64,000 bases of DNA from JAVBQG01 sp031549185 (GCA_031549185.1 JAVBQG010000006.1:62001-126000); one strand, 5' to 3'; shown: positions 1-9,964, numbered from the stretch's first letter. The notes: generated by a model from the sequence alone, not told the origin. Translations and numbers: made by a program.

Positions 1-2
1 CG

Positions 3-230
3 GGGTCGGATATCTTTCAGCAAAAAATGCGCGAGGCCGGCCTCCGCTACTCGGTGACGAGCGAGACCAACACGACGCTCGACGGGAGAGCGCTCTACTG
101 GCAGCTGCACCCGCCCAGAGGGCTGTTGCGCCTCGTGCCCACTTCGCTGCGGGTTCCCCCCCGGCCCATCGACGACATGGCGGCGTGGGCCATTATCGAG
201 AGGGCGCGCGGCTCCTTTTTTAACGCATGA
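3..230 (+). CDS. C-terminal fragment of an unidentified protein (cut by window edge)
   Basis: The reading frame is open from the window edge and stops with TGA at 228-230, leaving about 75 residues. The visible part is rich in Arg, Pro and Leu, has no membrane segment or cysteine motif, and ends in a short amphipathic stretch (AAWAIIERARGSFF). I do not recognise the family and the true start lies outside the window. It is followed by a 116-base gap and a separately translated CheX-like gene with its own strong ribosome site, so the two need not be one operon. Confidence 0.5.
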   Translation, partial: GSDIFQQKMREAGLRYSVTSETNTTLDGRALYWQLHPPRGLLRLVPTSLRVPPRPIDDMAAWAIIERARGSFFNA

Positions 231-346
231 AGTTTATTGTACTGGAATTTTTCATTCGTTGGATGTAGAATACCGGAGCCGGTCGTTTTTGCAGCAATGC
301 GTCAGACCATTGACCGGCTTACTATTATGAGGAGGGATAATTTGGC

Positions 347-841
347 ATGTCGGCAAGCGGCGGAAACACTCTGCTTTCGACGTTGGTCAATGCGTATGCG
401 GGCGCGCTCGTAAGCGTAAGCCAAACAGTTGGCATAGAGGCGGAATTTCTGAAAGGCAGCATCGCCGTGGGCGTCAACGCTCCCGGCAGCAGAGTGGCGG
501 CTTTGATCGGCATCGTCGGCACGGGCGTACACGGCACAGCGGCCGTAATGGCGGATGAGAGCGCTTTCGGCGCGTATGTGGCCGCGTTCTCGGGCGGGAT
601 GATCGCGCCGGATCCGGACGATCCGATGGCGATGAGCGTGCTGGGCGAACTGACCAACATGATCAGCGGACAGGCACTGATCAAGGCGAACGTCCCGGGG
701 CTCGATATCACGCCGCCCCAGCTCGTGAGCGGCGAGAATATCAAAGCAATCCCCCCGAAGAAACAGGACGTCAAGAGCTTCACGCTCCCCTTCAAGGTCG
801 GGGCGGGCAAGGTCTATTTGATCCTCTCGATACACGGCTGA
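347..841 (+). CDS. CheX-like chemotaxis phosphatase
   Basis: Predicted 164-residue soluble protein of the CheC/CheX/FliY phosphatase class, which dephosphorylate CheY-P or other receiver domains. What is seen: a Gly/Ala-rich sheet-forming protein with a helix LGELTNMISG near residues 102-111, matching the CheX signature in which Glu and Asn of E-x-x-N contact the phosphoryl site, and a second half ending in a hydrophobic strand (KVYLILSIHG). Size fits CheX (about 150-160 residues). A strong GAGGAGGGAT ribosome site precedes the ATG. No cheA, cheY or receptor lies nearby. The window instead holds three hybrid histidine kinases with receiver domains, which are possible partners (inference). Confidence 0.72.
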   Translation: MSASGGNTLLSTLVNAYAGALVSVSQTVGIEAEFLKGSIAVGVNAPGSRVAALIGIVGTGVHGTAAVMADESAFGAYVAAFSGGMIAPDPDDPMAMSVLGELTNMISGQALIKANVPGLDITPPQLVSGENIKAIPPKKQDVKSFTLPFKVGAGKVYLILSIHG

Positions 842-847
842 TCCACA

Positions 848-892
848 AAATAACAAGATCCCGCGCTCCGGGCGCGGGATCTTTGTTATTTT
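848..892. terminator. Bidirectional terminator between cheX-like gene and SDR gene
   Basis: A long near-perfect hairpin with arms around GATCCCGCG and CGCGGGATC, flanked by A-rich sequence on the left and T-rich sequence on the right, sits between convergent genes. It can act as a rho-independent terminator in both directions. Confidence 0.85.
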
Positions 893-907
893 GTCGCCGC
901 CCGCGGT

Positions 908-1450
908 TCAGCAGCAGCGCTCCAGAACTTCTCCAAGCCAGGTTTCGTCGTCTCGGAGCGCGATCCCCCGCACCAGAATGCCGTAACCCGAGAGCTCGGC
1001 CGCCATGTGCTCGACAGCCGCCCGGCTGGCCGCGTCCGCGGCGTATGCGTGCAGTCCGCAGGTCTCCATTGTGGTCCTGTCCGACATCAACAGAAAGATG
1101 CAGGGGCTCTCCCGGCCGATCAGATACGGCAACGCGCATTTGCACGAGAGGAAAAAACCCTTCAGTCTGCGGTTCATCAGGGCATCCCACTCCGGTTCGT
1201 CTATGTCGAGCAGCATCTTGTTCCAGGTTTCGCCGGAGTCTCCCGCGCAGTACACCAGCGTGTCGATCGCGCCACATCTCTCCTCCGCGTCGATCACGGC
1301 TTTGGAGATCTCCCGCGCGCTGTAGTCGTTCAGGTTGCAGATCTCCACTTCCATGCCACGCGCGGTGAGAGCGCGACCGAGGTCTTCCCGATATTCTCCC
1401 GCGCAGCCCAGGAGAAACGCGACCCTGCGGGCTTCGGCCGCCGCGGTTAT
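908..1450 (-). CDS. SDR-family oxidoreductase-like protein with non-standard start
   Basis: Short-chain dehydrogenase/reductase-like protein of about 180 residues. The first in-frame ATG is at 1354, but the frame remains open upstream and encodes a typical Rossmann start (RRVAFLLGCAGEYREDLGRA, beta1-alphaA) leading into beta2 (MEVEICNL), so translation almost certainly begins nearer 1450. The motif TLVYCAG corresponds to the SDR NNAG region. The usual YxxxK is degraded to HAYAADAASRAAVEH, so catalysis is uncertain. No ATG, GTG or TTG is found between 1354 and 1450. An ATA at 1450-1448 overlaps the TAA stop of the upstream TrpR-like gene, suggesting coupled translation from a rare codon. It shares a transcription unit with that gene. 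Confidence 0.6.
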   Translation of the reverse strand: MTAAAEARRVAFLLGCAGEYREDLGRALTARGMEVEICNLNDYSAREISKAVIDAEERCGAIDTLVYCAGDSGETWNKMLLDIDEPEWDALMNRRLKGFFLSCKCALPYLIGRESPCIFLLMSDRTTMETCGLHAYAADAASRAAVEHMAAELSGYGILVRGIALRDDETWLGEVLERCC

Positions 1451-1740
1451 TTGAGCGCACCCATGCGGTCGAAAGCCACCTTGAAAGCGTCTCTGCCGTA
1501 GTCGACCGTCTTCTTTACCCTGCTGATCGTAGCCGTGCTCGCGCCGGTACTCTTGGAGATTTGCGGGTAGGAGTCGCCCGAGAGCAGGAGCTTGGCAACC
1601 TGCAAACGCTGCGCGAACGCCCTGATCTCGGCAACCGTAGCGATGTCCTCAAGAAAATCGTAGACCTCTTCCTTGTCCTTGACCGTCAGGAATGCTTCGC
1701 ACAACTGATCCGTGAGTTCGTCCTTCCACTGTCGCGACAT
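1447..1740 (-). CDS. YerC/YecD-family TrpR-related DNA-binding protein
   Basis: A 97-residue protein matching the TrpR/YerC-YecD family in length and motifs: an N-terminal helix pair (LTDQLCEAFLTVKDKEEVYDF), the AEIRAFAQRLQVAKLL helix, and a helix-turn-helix YPQISKSTGASTATISRVKK near residues 58-77. The family binds DNA like the tryptophan repressor, though its ligand is usually unknown. An AAAGGAG ribosome site lies 8 bases before the ATG. Its stop overlaps the probable start of the SDR-like gene, making a two-gene minus-strand operon. It is divergent from the hydrogenase operon about 390 bases away, so it is a candidate local regulator, but that is only inference. Confidence 0.85.
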   Translation of the reverse strand: MSRQWKDELTDQLCEAFLTVKDKEEVYDFLEDIATVAEIRAFAQRLQVAKLLLSGDSYPQISKSTGASTATISRVKKTVDYGRDAFKVAFDRMGALK

Positions 1741-1813
1741 TTAAAAACCACTCCTTTGTTTTCGAATGCAGAAATCTAAAATGGATTATATGTGTTCGAT
1801 GGAGGAGTCGTCA

Positions 1814-1930
1814 ATGACAAACTACAGCGGCAACGCTGTGAAGTTGCGCCATTTGGCACCGGGAGCGAAAAAGAGCGCCGCCAAAGTATGTTCAGGCAAA
1901 CAATTGTATAGAGTTGCGCGGATTTTCTAA
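1814..1930 (+). CDS. Possible small protein (38 residues)
   Basis: An ATG with a GGAGGAG ribosome site 6 bases upstream opens a 38-residue basic frame (starting MTNYSGNAVKLRHLAPGAKK, one Cys, ending VARIF) in the 393-base gap before the hydrogenase operon. No family is recognised. The ribosome site is good and an inverted repeat follows the stop immediately, but the length is within chance range, so this is tentative. Confidence 0.3.
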   Translation: MTNYSGNAVKLRHLAPGAKKSAAKVCSGKQLYRVARIF

Positions 1931-1933
1931 AAA

Positions 1934-1959
1934 ATAATGCCAAGTACATCTTGCATTAT
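1934..1959. promoter_or_regulatory. Inverted repeat upstream of hydrogenase operon
   Basis: A perfect 7-base inverted repeat, ATAATGC then 12 bases then GCATTAT, centred about 190 bases before hydC. It has no T-tract and so is not an obvious terminator. The arms span about two helical turns, as expected for a dimeric regulator. The remaining sequence to 2133 shows no other clear element apart from the AAGAAGGAGG ribosome site. Confidence 0.35.
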
Positions 1960-2133
1960 CCTCCTCTATTGGTTAGTATACCGTATGTAAGATTTGCGGA
2001 TAGATTGTGCAGAGGATCGCAAAGTATCCGACCCCTGAAAAAACAACCCCCACATCATATGTACTCTTGCCCTCCGGGGCGATAGCGATAGAGTGGCAGG
2101 AGAAACCCTGCCAAGGAAGAAGGAGGATGCACT

Positions 2134-2610
2134 ATGGGAGAGAAACTCGCGGAAAAGGATATCGCACGGCTCGACGAACTCCTGGCGGATCTCGGCAGCA
2201 AGAAGGGGACGTTGATCCCCATCCTGCAGCAGGCGCAGGAAATTTTCGGCTACCTGCCCAGAGAAGTTCTGATTCGCATCAGTGAGAAAGCGAACATCCC
2301 GATCAGCCAGGTTTACGGCGTCGTCACGTTCTATGCCCAGTTCCACTTGGAACCGCGCGGCAAAAACATCGTCCGCTCCTGTCAGGGAACCGCCTGTCAC
2401 GTTCGCGGCGCAAAGGCGGTGCTCGCGGAGATCAAAAAGTATCTGGGCCTCGGAGAGGGCGAAGTCACCACGAAGGACCTCAATTTCACCCTCGAAACCG
2501 TGGCGTGCATCGGTTGCTGCGGCCTCGCCCCGGTCATCATGATCAACGACGACACGCACGGACGACTGGTCCCGGATTCCATCAAGGGAATTCTGGATCA
2601 ATACAAGTAA
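2134..2610 (+). CDS. hydC: NAD-dependent [FeFe] hydrogenase gamma subunit (NuoE-like)
   Basis: A 158-residue thioredoxin-like [2Fe-2S] subunit of the NuoE/HydC family, which passes electrons in the trimeric, often electron-bifurcating, [FeFe] hydrogenase. Cluster ligands are visible as C83 and C88 (SCQGTACHVRG) and C125 and C129 (ACIGCCGLAP). The N-terminal helices (TLIPILQQAQEIFGYLP, ISQVYGVVTFYAQF) are diagnostic of the family. It is the first gene of a tight four-gene operon (gaps of 37, 27 and 24 bases) and has a strong GGAGG ribosome site. In Thermotoga and clostridia this complex couples NADH and ferredoxin oxidation to H2 production. That function is inferred from family knowledge. Confidence 0.95.
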   Translation: MGEKLAEKDIARLDELLADLGSKKGTLIPILQQAQEIFGYLPREVLIRISEKANIPISQVYGVVTFYAQFHLEPRGKNIVRSCQGTACHVRGAKAVLAEIKKYLGLGEGEVTTKDLNFTLETVACIGCCGLAPVIMINDDTHGRLVPDSIKGILDQYK

Positions 2611-2647
2611 CCTCTGAAAATACAGGAAAGCGAGGTCACTATATAAG

Positions 2648-3013
2648 ATGGCTATCAAGAGCTTGGAAGATCTGCGCAAAATCAAGGAACAGGCCAAGAG
2701 CGAGGCCGGCGCCCGTCACGAAAGCGGAACGCAGGTCATCGTAGGCATGGGCACCTGCGGCATTGCGGCCGGCGCTCGCGTGATCATGACGGCTATTCTG
2801 GACGAGATTGCAAAACGCGGTTTGCAGAACGTCTCCGTCATGCAGACCGGCTGCATCGGCATGTGCCAGAAGGAACCCCTCGTCGACATCGTGCGCCCCG
2901 GCGAACCGAGAGTCACCTACGGCAACGTGAAGCCGGAGGACGTTCCTCGCATTATCTCGGAGCATCTGGTCAACGGTCGGATCGTCACCGATCTGGTCGT
3001 CGCGAAGATGTAG
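2648..3013 (+). CDS. Thioredoxin-like [2Fe-2S] ferredoxin domain protein
   Basis: A 121-residue protein resembling the stand-alone thioredoxin-like ferredoxin often found in hydCBA operons of anaerobes. An N-terminal coiled helix (SLEDLRKIKEQAKSEA) precedes VGMGTCGIAAGAR and MQTGCIGMCQKEP. Visible cysteines in the cluster region are C37, C69 and C73. The first cysteine of the usual C-x4-C pair is absent, as in other proteins with the GMGTCGIAAGA variant, so cluster ligation may be three-Cys plus another residue, or the protein may be structural. It lies between hydC and hydB and is probably an accessory electron-transfer subunit. Confidence 0.85.
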   Translation: MAIKSLEDLRKIKEQAKSEAGARHESGTQVIVGMGTCGIAAGARVIMTAILDEIAKRGLQNVSVMQTGCIGMCQKEPLVDIVRPGEPRVTYGNVKPEDVPRIISEHLVNGRIVTDLVVAKM

Positions 3014-3040
3014 AGAGTAAGGATACGGGAGGAGATTACA

Positions 3041-4834
<1,794 letters not shown>

Positions 4835-4858
4835 TCAGGGGAAGGAGGAGAGGACGAA

Positions 4859-6613
4859 ATGGCTATCACAAACGAGCAAGTACCGATGGTGAACGTTACC
4901 ATAGACGGACAGGACGTCAAAGTTCCTGCCAGTTATACAATCCTGCAGGCCGCGCGCATGGTCGGGATCGACATCCCGCACCTCTGCTATCATCCCGAAC
5001 TTTCACGGGAGGGCAGCTGCCGCGTCTGCGTCGTCGAGATCAAGGGCGGCAAATCGCTGGTCGCGTCCTGCGTGTATCCCGTGAATGACGGCATGGTCGT
5101 GCATACCAATACGCCAGCCGTTCGCACGACGCGCAAGACGGTGGTCGAGCTGATGCTCGCCAACCACCCGGAGGATTGCCTCTTCTGCGTCAAAAACCAG
5201 CACTGCGAGCTACAGCAGATCGCTGCCGACCTCGGCATCCGCCAGGTTCGCTTCCAGGGTGAAAAACGCCACGCCGCAAAGGACGAAGGCAACCCGTCGG
5301 TCGTCCGCGATCCGGAGAAGTGCATTCTCTGCTCCCGCTGCGTGCGCGCGTGTTCGGAGCGCCAGGGACTGGACATCTTCAGCTCCACGAACCGCGGCTT
5401 CAACAGCATCGTGGAGCCGGCATTCGGTTGCGGCCTCGACGCGGTTGCGTGCAGCTACTGCGGCCAGTGCACCACCGTCTGCCCAACGGCGGCTCTGACA
5501 GAAAAGGACGACACACAGGCCGTCTGGGACGCGATCGCGGACCCCGACAAACACGTCGTCGTGCAGACCGCCCCTTCCGTGCGCATCACCCTCGGCGAAG
5601 AGTTCGGCATGAAGCCGGGCGGCATCGTCACCGGCAAGATGGTCGCTGCGCTGCGCAAGATGGGCTTCGACAAGGTCTTCGATACGGACTTCGCGGCCGA
5701 CATGACGATCATCGAAGAGGGGCACGAGCTCCTGCACCGACTCACGACGGGCGGCGTGCTGCCGATGATGACCTCCTGCTCGCCGGGCTGGATCAACTTC
5801 GTTGAGACGATGCACCCCGACATCATCCCGCACCTTTCGACGGCAAAGTCGCCGCAGGGGATGTTCGGCGCAACGGTCAAGACGTTCTACGCGGAGCGCG
5901 CGGGCATCGATCCGGCCAAGATCGTCTCCGTCTCCGTCATGCCCTGCACCGCGAAGAAGTGGGAGGCGGCGCGTCCGCAGCTTAACGACAGCGGTTACCG
6001 CGATGTCGACCTCGTCATCACCACCCGCGAGCTCGCCCGCATGATCAAGGAGATGGGCATCGACTTCGACGGCCTCGCCGAAGAAAATTACGACGCGCCG
6101 ATGGGCCTCTCCACCGGCGGCGCGCAGATCTTCGGCGCGACCGGAGGCGTTATGGAAGCGGCCCTCCGCACCGCGTACGAAGTCCACACGGGCAAAACGC
6201 TGGAGAATGTCAACTTCTGCGACGTGCGCGGCCTCGAAGGCATCAAGGAAGCCAGCGTCGATATGGGCGGCGGCCTCATTCTGAAGGTCGCGGTCGCGCA
6301 TACGCTGCGCAACGCCGAGAAAATGGTCCAGAAGATCAAGGACGGCACCGCCGACTTCCACTTCCTTGAGATCATGGCCTGCCCCGGCGGCTGCATCGGC
6401 GGCGGCGGCCAGCCCTATCCGACGGATGCGGAGATACGTCAGCTTCGTATAGACTCGATCTACGACGCCGACGAGAAGATGCCGATTCGCAAATCGCACG
6501 AGAACCCGGCCCTCATGGAGATGTACAACACCTGGATGGGCAAGCCTCTCGGCGAGAGAGCGCACCACCTGCTCCACACCCACTTCACGCCCTGGAAGGG
6601 CCGCTTGAAGTAA
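4859..6613 (+). CDS. hydA: [FeFe] hydrogenase catalytic subunit
   Basis: A 584-residue H-cluster subunit that reduces protons or oxidises H2. In order: plant-type [2Fe-2S] domain (HLCYHPELSREGSCRVC), His-Cys-ligated [4Fe-4S] site (HPEDCLFCVKNQHCELQ), two [4Fe-4S] clusters (CILCSRCVRAC and CSYCGQCTTVC), then the H-cluster motifs L1 TSCSPGW, L2 MPCTAKK and L3 EIMACPGGCIGGGGQP, and a C-terminal small-subunit-like tail. This is the compact form typical of trimeric NAD-linked enzymes. A strong terminator follows directly. No hydE/F/G maturases are in the window, so they must be elsewhere for activity. Confidence 0.97.
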   Translation: MAITNEQVPMVNVTIDGQDVKVPASYTILQAARMVGIDIPHLCYHPELSREGSCRVCVVEIKGGKSLVASCVYPVNDGMVVHTNTPAVRTTRKTVVELMLANHPEDCLFCVKNQHCELQQIAADLGIRQVRFQGEKRHAAKDEGNPSVVRDPEKCILCSRCVRACSERQGLDIFSSTNRGFNSIVEPAFGCGLDAVACSYCGQCTTVCPTAALTEKDDTQAVWDAIADPDKHVVVQTAPSVRITLGEEFGMKPGGIVTGKMVAALRKMGFDKVFDTDFAADMTIIEEGHELLHRLTTGGVLPMMTSCSPGWINFVETMHPDIIPHLSTAKSPQGMFGATVKTFYAERAGIDPAKIVSVSVMPCTAKKWEAARPQLNDSGYRDVDLVITTRELARMIKEMGIDFDGLAEENYDAPMGLSTGGAQIFGATGGVMEAALRTAYEVHTGKTLENVNFCDVRGLEGIKEASVDMGGGLILKVAVAHTLRNAEKMVQKIKDGTADFHFLEIMACPGGCIGGGGQPYPTDAEIRQLRIDSIYDADEKMPIRKSHENPALMEMYNTWMGKPLGERAHHLLHTHFTPWKGRLK

Positions 6614-6638
6614 GAGACCAAACTCTGGCAAGACATAT

Positions 6639-6671
6639 GGGGTCGTCCGCGCGTCGGACGGCCCCTTTTTT
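6639..6671 (+). terminator. Rho-independent terminator of the hyd operon
   Basis: GC-rich stem (GGGGTCGTCCG paired with CGGACGGCCCC, one G:U) with loop, followed by six T, 25 bases after the hydA stop. Confidence 0.92.
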
Positions 6672-6753
6672 GCACGCGGAACGATGTACCGTCTTCGTTC
6701 GATATGCTGTAAACTTATGCGGTAAAGAGGATTCTTCGATCGAGGTGGCATAT

Positions 6754-7428
6754 ATGGAGTCAGGGAAACAGCACATTTTTCTTCTCAGGCATGGCAAGCC
6801 GGACTTTCCGGACAAGCGGTCGTATATCTACGGACACACCGACTACCCGCTGGCGAAGCTCGGCGTCAAGCAGGCGCAACGGGCGGGACGCGCGCTGTCG
6901 AAGATCGCCATGGGACGCATTATTTCGAGCGACCTCTCCCGCGCGGCCGAGACCGCCGACATCGTGGCAGCCCTGCGGGCGGAGGGGATCTGCGAGGTCG
7001 AGCGGGACGCGGCGTTGCGCGAGATCGATATGGGAGAGTGGGACGGCGTAGCCAAGGAGGTCATCCGGGAGAACTTCGGGGATCTCTTCGCCGCGCGCGC
7101 GGACGACTTCGCGAACACCTCCGCACCCGGTGGGGAGTCGTTCGCCCAGCTGCAGGCACGCGGCATTGGGGCGTTCTATCGCATTCTGGAGGAGTCGCGC
7201 GGGGCGCAAAACATCCTGCTGGTCGCGCACGGCGGCATCTTCTGGACCATCGTAAGCGGGCTCTTCAACCTCCCGCTGGGGGATATCTTCCGCTTCGGGC
7301 TCGATTACTGCGCACTGCATCTGCTCGAGTACAGAAGAAAATCGACGCCGCCGACCGGCGGCGATTTCAGGCTCATTCGCTACAACTGGTCGCCAAGCCT
7401 CATGAATTACATGGACGACATGATCTAA
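6754..7428 (+). CDS. Histidine phosphatase family protein (phosphoglycerate-mutase-like)
   Basis: A 224-residue branch-1 histidine phosphatase. The catalytic RHG motif is near the N-terminus (FLLRHGKPDF), a conserved Arg/Ser region follows (IISSDLSRAAETADIV), then the acid E (LREIDMGEWDG), and the second catalytic His is in LLVAHGGIFWTI. The start at 6754 follows a GAGGTGG ribosome site and places RHG at residue 11-13. An upstream in-frame ATG at 6637 lies in the hyd terminator and is rejected. Candidate substrates include alpha-ribazole phosphate (CobC-like) or other phosphoesters. The neighbours do not decide. It is 26 bases before butyrate kinase. Confidence 0.87.
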   Translation: MESGKQHIFLLRHGKPDFPDKRSYIYGHTDYPLAKLGVKQAQRAGRALSKIAMGRIISSDLSRAAETADIVAALRAEGICEVERDAALREIDMGEWDGVAKEVIRENFGDLFAARADDFANTSAPGGESFAQLQARGIGAFYRILEESRGAQNILLVAHGGIFWTIVSGLFNLPLGDIFRFGLDYCALHLLEYRRKSTPPTGGDFRLIRYNWSPSLMNYMDDMI

Positions 7429-7454
7429 CGAAAATGGATTAGGAGGGGATTGCA

Positions 7455-8531
7455 TTGTCTCAGAGAATACTGGTCGTCAACCCAGGCGCCACCTCGACGA
7501 AGATCGCCGTCTTCTGCGACGAAAAACCGATCCTGCAGGAGGTCGTGGAACACAATTCGAACGAACTGAGCGGGTTCGCGTCCCTGATGGATCAGCTCCC
7601 CTACCGCAAGCAACTGATCCAGGACGCGCTCTCCAAAGCGGGCATCGATGCGGAGAGCTTCGCCGGCGTCGTGGGCAGGGGTGGAATGCTCGCCCCCATG
7701 CCCGGAGGGACCTACGAGGTCTGCGAGGCGATGATGGACGATCTGCGGGCCGCTCGATACGGCGACCACGCGTCGAATATGGGGGCGATTCTGGCGAACG
7801 AATTCGCGCAGATATCCTCCTGCAAGGCCTACATCGTAGACCCGGTCTCCACGGACGAGATGGCGCCGTGCGCGCGCGTCTCCGGCATGCCCGACATCGA
7901 GCGGGCCAGCAAATTTCACGCGCTCAACCACAAGGCGGTGGGGCGGCACGTCGCCGGCGAGATGGGAATGCCCTACGGCGAGGCCAGGTTCGTCGTGGCG
8001 CACCTCGGTACCGGCATCAGCGTCGGAGCGCACATGGGCGGCCGCGTGGTCGACATCAACGACCCGATGAACGACGGGGCCTTCTCCGCGGACAGGGCGG
8101 GCGGCTTGCCGTCTCTTCAGCTCGTGAACCTGTGTTACGGCGGCAAGTACACGCACGACGAGATGAAGAAAAAACTCAGCAGGGGAAGCGGGTACGCCGC
8201 GTTCATCGGCACCAGCGACCTGCGCAAGGCGTGGGAGATGGTCGACGCGGGCGACGAGGAGGCGAAGGCCATCCTGGACGCGTTCGTCTACCAGATCGCC
8301 AAGGACATCGGCGCCATGGCCACGGTCCTCTGCGGCAAACTCGACTGCATCGTGTTGACGGGGGGGATGGCGCACTCCGAACGGCTGATCGAGGCAATCC
8401 GCGCGCGCGTCGGTTTTATCGCGCCGCTCAAGATCGTCCCCGGCGAGGAAGAGATGCAATCGCTCGCGCTGGGAGCGCTGCGGGTCCTGCGCGGCGTGGA
8501 GAAAGTAAAGATTTACGAACACTGCCGGTGA
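7455..8531 (+). CDS. buk: Butyrate kinase
   Basis: A 358-residue ASKHA-fold acyl kinase: N-terminal phosphate loop VVNPGATSTKIAVF, GRGGMLAPMPGGTY typical of butyrate/branched-chain kinases, HLGTGISVGAHMGGRVVDINDPM, and LTGGMAHS near the C-terminus. It converts acyl phosphate and ADP to butyrate (or isobutyrate/isovalerate) and ATP in the last step of fermentation. It starts with TTG after AGGAGGGG. The usual partner phosphotransbutyrylase is absent here, so butyryl phosphate must come from elsewhere, or the enzyme may serve branched-chain acids from amino acid fermentation (inference). Confidence 0.93.
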   Translation: MSQRILVVNPGATSTKIAVFCDEKPILQEVVEHNSNELSGFASLMDQLPYRKQLIQDALSKAGIDAESFAGVVGRGGMLAPMPGGTYEVCEAMMDDLRAARYGDHASNMGAILANEFAQISSCKAYIVDPVSTDEMAPCARVSGMPDIERASKFHALNHKAVGRHVAGEMGMPYGEARFVVAHLGTGISVGAHMGGRVVDINDPMNDGAFSADRAGGLPSLQLVNLCYGGKYTHDEMKKKLSRGSGYAAFIGTSDLRKAWEMVDAGDEEAKAILDAFVYQIAKDIGAMATVLCGKLDCIVLTGGMAHSERLIEAIRARVGFIAPLKIVPGEEEMQSLALGALRVLRGVEKVKIYEHCR

Positions 8532-8548
8532 GGGGGTAAACCCTTAGT

Positions 8549-8575
8549 GTAGGGGCGCACACTGTGCGCCCCTAC
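8549..8575. repeat. REP-like palindrome (family 1, single hairpin)
   Basis: An almost perfect 27-base palindrome beginning GTAGGGGCGCACA and ending TGTGCGCCCCTAC, 17 bases after the buk stop. Related palindromes occur at 20818-20894, 29437-29510 and 32852-32927. It could also block transcription after buk, though no T-tract follows. Confidence 0.8.
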
Positions 8576-8614
8576 TACAAGAAACAGGCTGCTTGAATTG
8601 AAATGGAAACGGAA

Positions 8615-9280
8615 TTAGACGAGGATGCCGCTTCTGCTGCGGTCGGCGCCGAGCCCTTCGAAGAGGATGCTGTCCTGCTGTTTGCAGAAGGCGGTGATAA
8701 AGGCGCCGAAACACTCGATCTCATAGGTATCGGTGTCCATGGCGGCTATTTTCTTGTATTCGGTGGTGCGGTAGAGTTCGAAACAGCGCTCGAGAGCCTC
8801 CTGCAAGCGCACCAGATGGTTTTCGATGAAGGCGACCGCGGCGGGCGTGTCCTCCGGCATGCGACAGATCGTCTCCAGCACCAGATCGGCGAAATCGCAG
8901 ATCTCCAGCACCTTCTCGCGCAGGCGTGGTTTACGGATCAGAGCGGCCATGGAGCGGATGGAACTCAGCTTCGCGAGGCCGTCGCGCGTGATCTGCGATT
9001 CGCGCCTCGGGGCGTGCTTGGGAATCTTCGCCTTGACCTCCCGCCGCACCAGTGACGTCACCCTGACGCTCTGGAGCGCCTCTTCGGCACGCCGCTCGCT
9101 GAGAGAATGCTCCCGCAATCCTCGCAGAACCACCCAGAGCGGGATCAGCGCGAGGACCAGAATACCGATATAGAGCGGAACCAGTTCATTCTCGCCGGTG
9201 CCCCCGGATATCTCCGTAAACCCGATGAGAACGGCCGATCCGAAAAGCAACAGGAACAACGCTTTCTGCACTACCCTCAC
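8615..9280 (-). CDS. Two-helix membrane protein, XpaC-like candidate
   Basis: A 221-residue protein with two N-terminal membrane helices (about residues 5-24 and 34-52) followed by a basic, helical cytoplasmic domain rich in Leu, Arg and Glu (LRKPRLREKVLEICDFADLVLETICR). This layout resembles the XpaC / 5-bromo-4-chloroindolyl phosphate hydrolysis family, but the match is by architecture only. It is convergent with buk and divergent from the small Fe-S protein at 9493. No catalytic motif can be named. Confidence 0.6.
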   Translation of the reverse strand: MRVVQKALFLLLFGSAVLIGFTEISGGTGENELVPLYIGILVLALIPLWVVLRGLREHSLSERRAEEALQSVRVTSLVRREVKAKIPKHAPRRESQITRDGLAKLSSIRSMAALIRKPRLREKVLEICDFADLVLETICRMPEDTPAAVAFIENHLVRLQEALERCFELYRTTEYKKIAAMDTDTYEIECFGAFITAFCKQQDSILFEGLGADRSRSGILV

Positions 9281-9492
9281 CTACTCGACTGCTTTGGGAA
9301 ACCAGTTCCCTGCTCGTTTACATTATCGTACCCCGCCGCATCGAATATGACAATAGCAAAATTATACGCGGCACAAAAAATGAGAGTTTAGACCTATACA
9401 CGACTCGAGAGTCCTGCGTACACCATATTGCTTTTGCCGTTCCGGCGAGTATAATACAGGCAATTTCAATTTCCCATGGCAGGAGAGCGGTC

Positions 9493-9738
9493 ATGAACTG
9501 GAAGGATGCGCCGGCTTCGCGTTTTGTGTGTTATTGCAAAAGCGTCACAAAAGAGAGCATTATCTGCGCGATCACGAACGGCGCGCGAAGCTTGGAGGAC
9601 ATCCAGCGCGAAACTTTTGCCTGCACGGGAGGGAAGTGCAAAACGGAGAACCCGAGCGGCGAGTGCTGCGAAAAGGACATTCTCGAGATGCTCGCGTATT
9701 ATGCGCCATTGGCCGAGGCACTGCATTGGAAAAAGTAA
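9493..9738 (+). CDS. BFD-like [2Fe-2S]-binding domain protein
   Basis: An 81-residue protein consisting of a BFD-like (bacterioferritin-associated ferredoxin / NirB-type) helical Fe-S domain. The CYC pair (VCYCKSVTKESI) and later cysteines (CTGGKCKTENPSGECC) fit the C-x-C ... C-x4-C pattern, with one or two extra cysteines. It probably binds a [2Fe-2S] cluster and transfers electrons or iron. It stands alone, with its own GGAGAG ribosome site, and no partner gene is evident. Confidence 0.78.
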   Translation: MNWKDAPASRFVCYCKSVTKESIICAITNGARSLEDIQRETFACTGGKCKTENPSGECCEKDILEMLAYYAPLAEALHWKK

Positions 9739-9964
9739 TCGCTGGACAAAAACGGGGCCGGGACGAAACCCGTTCCCCTTTTCCTCGAGCGACAGCCACC
9801 GCGCCTTCGATTTTTTCGCCCCCGCTCCAAAACTTCATTCTTCGATTCAAGAGCATTTATCTTAAAATTTCGTGTATGATATGGTAACGTATATCAATAA
9901 TAAACGCAAAACGCTCGATGGCCTCCGCTTACTGGCATACCAAAATCAAAGGAGAGAAGCCGTT

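Noticed and set aside
6637..6753. Upstream ATG start for the histidine phosphatase
   Set aside because: This start is inside the hydA terminator hairpin and adds a Cys/Arg-rich stretch unlike the family. ATG 6754 has a ribosome site.
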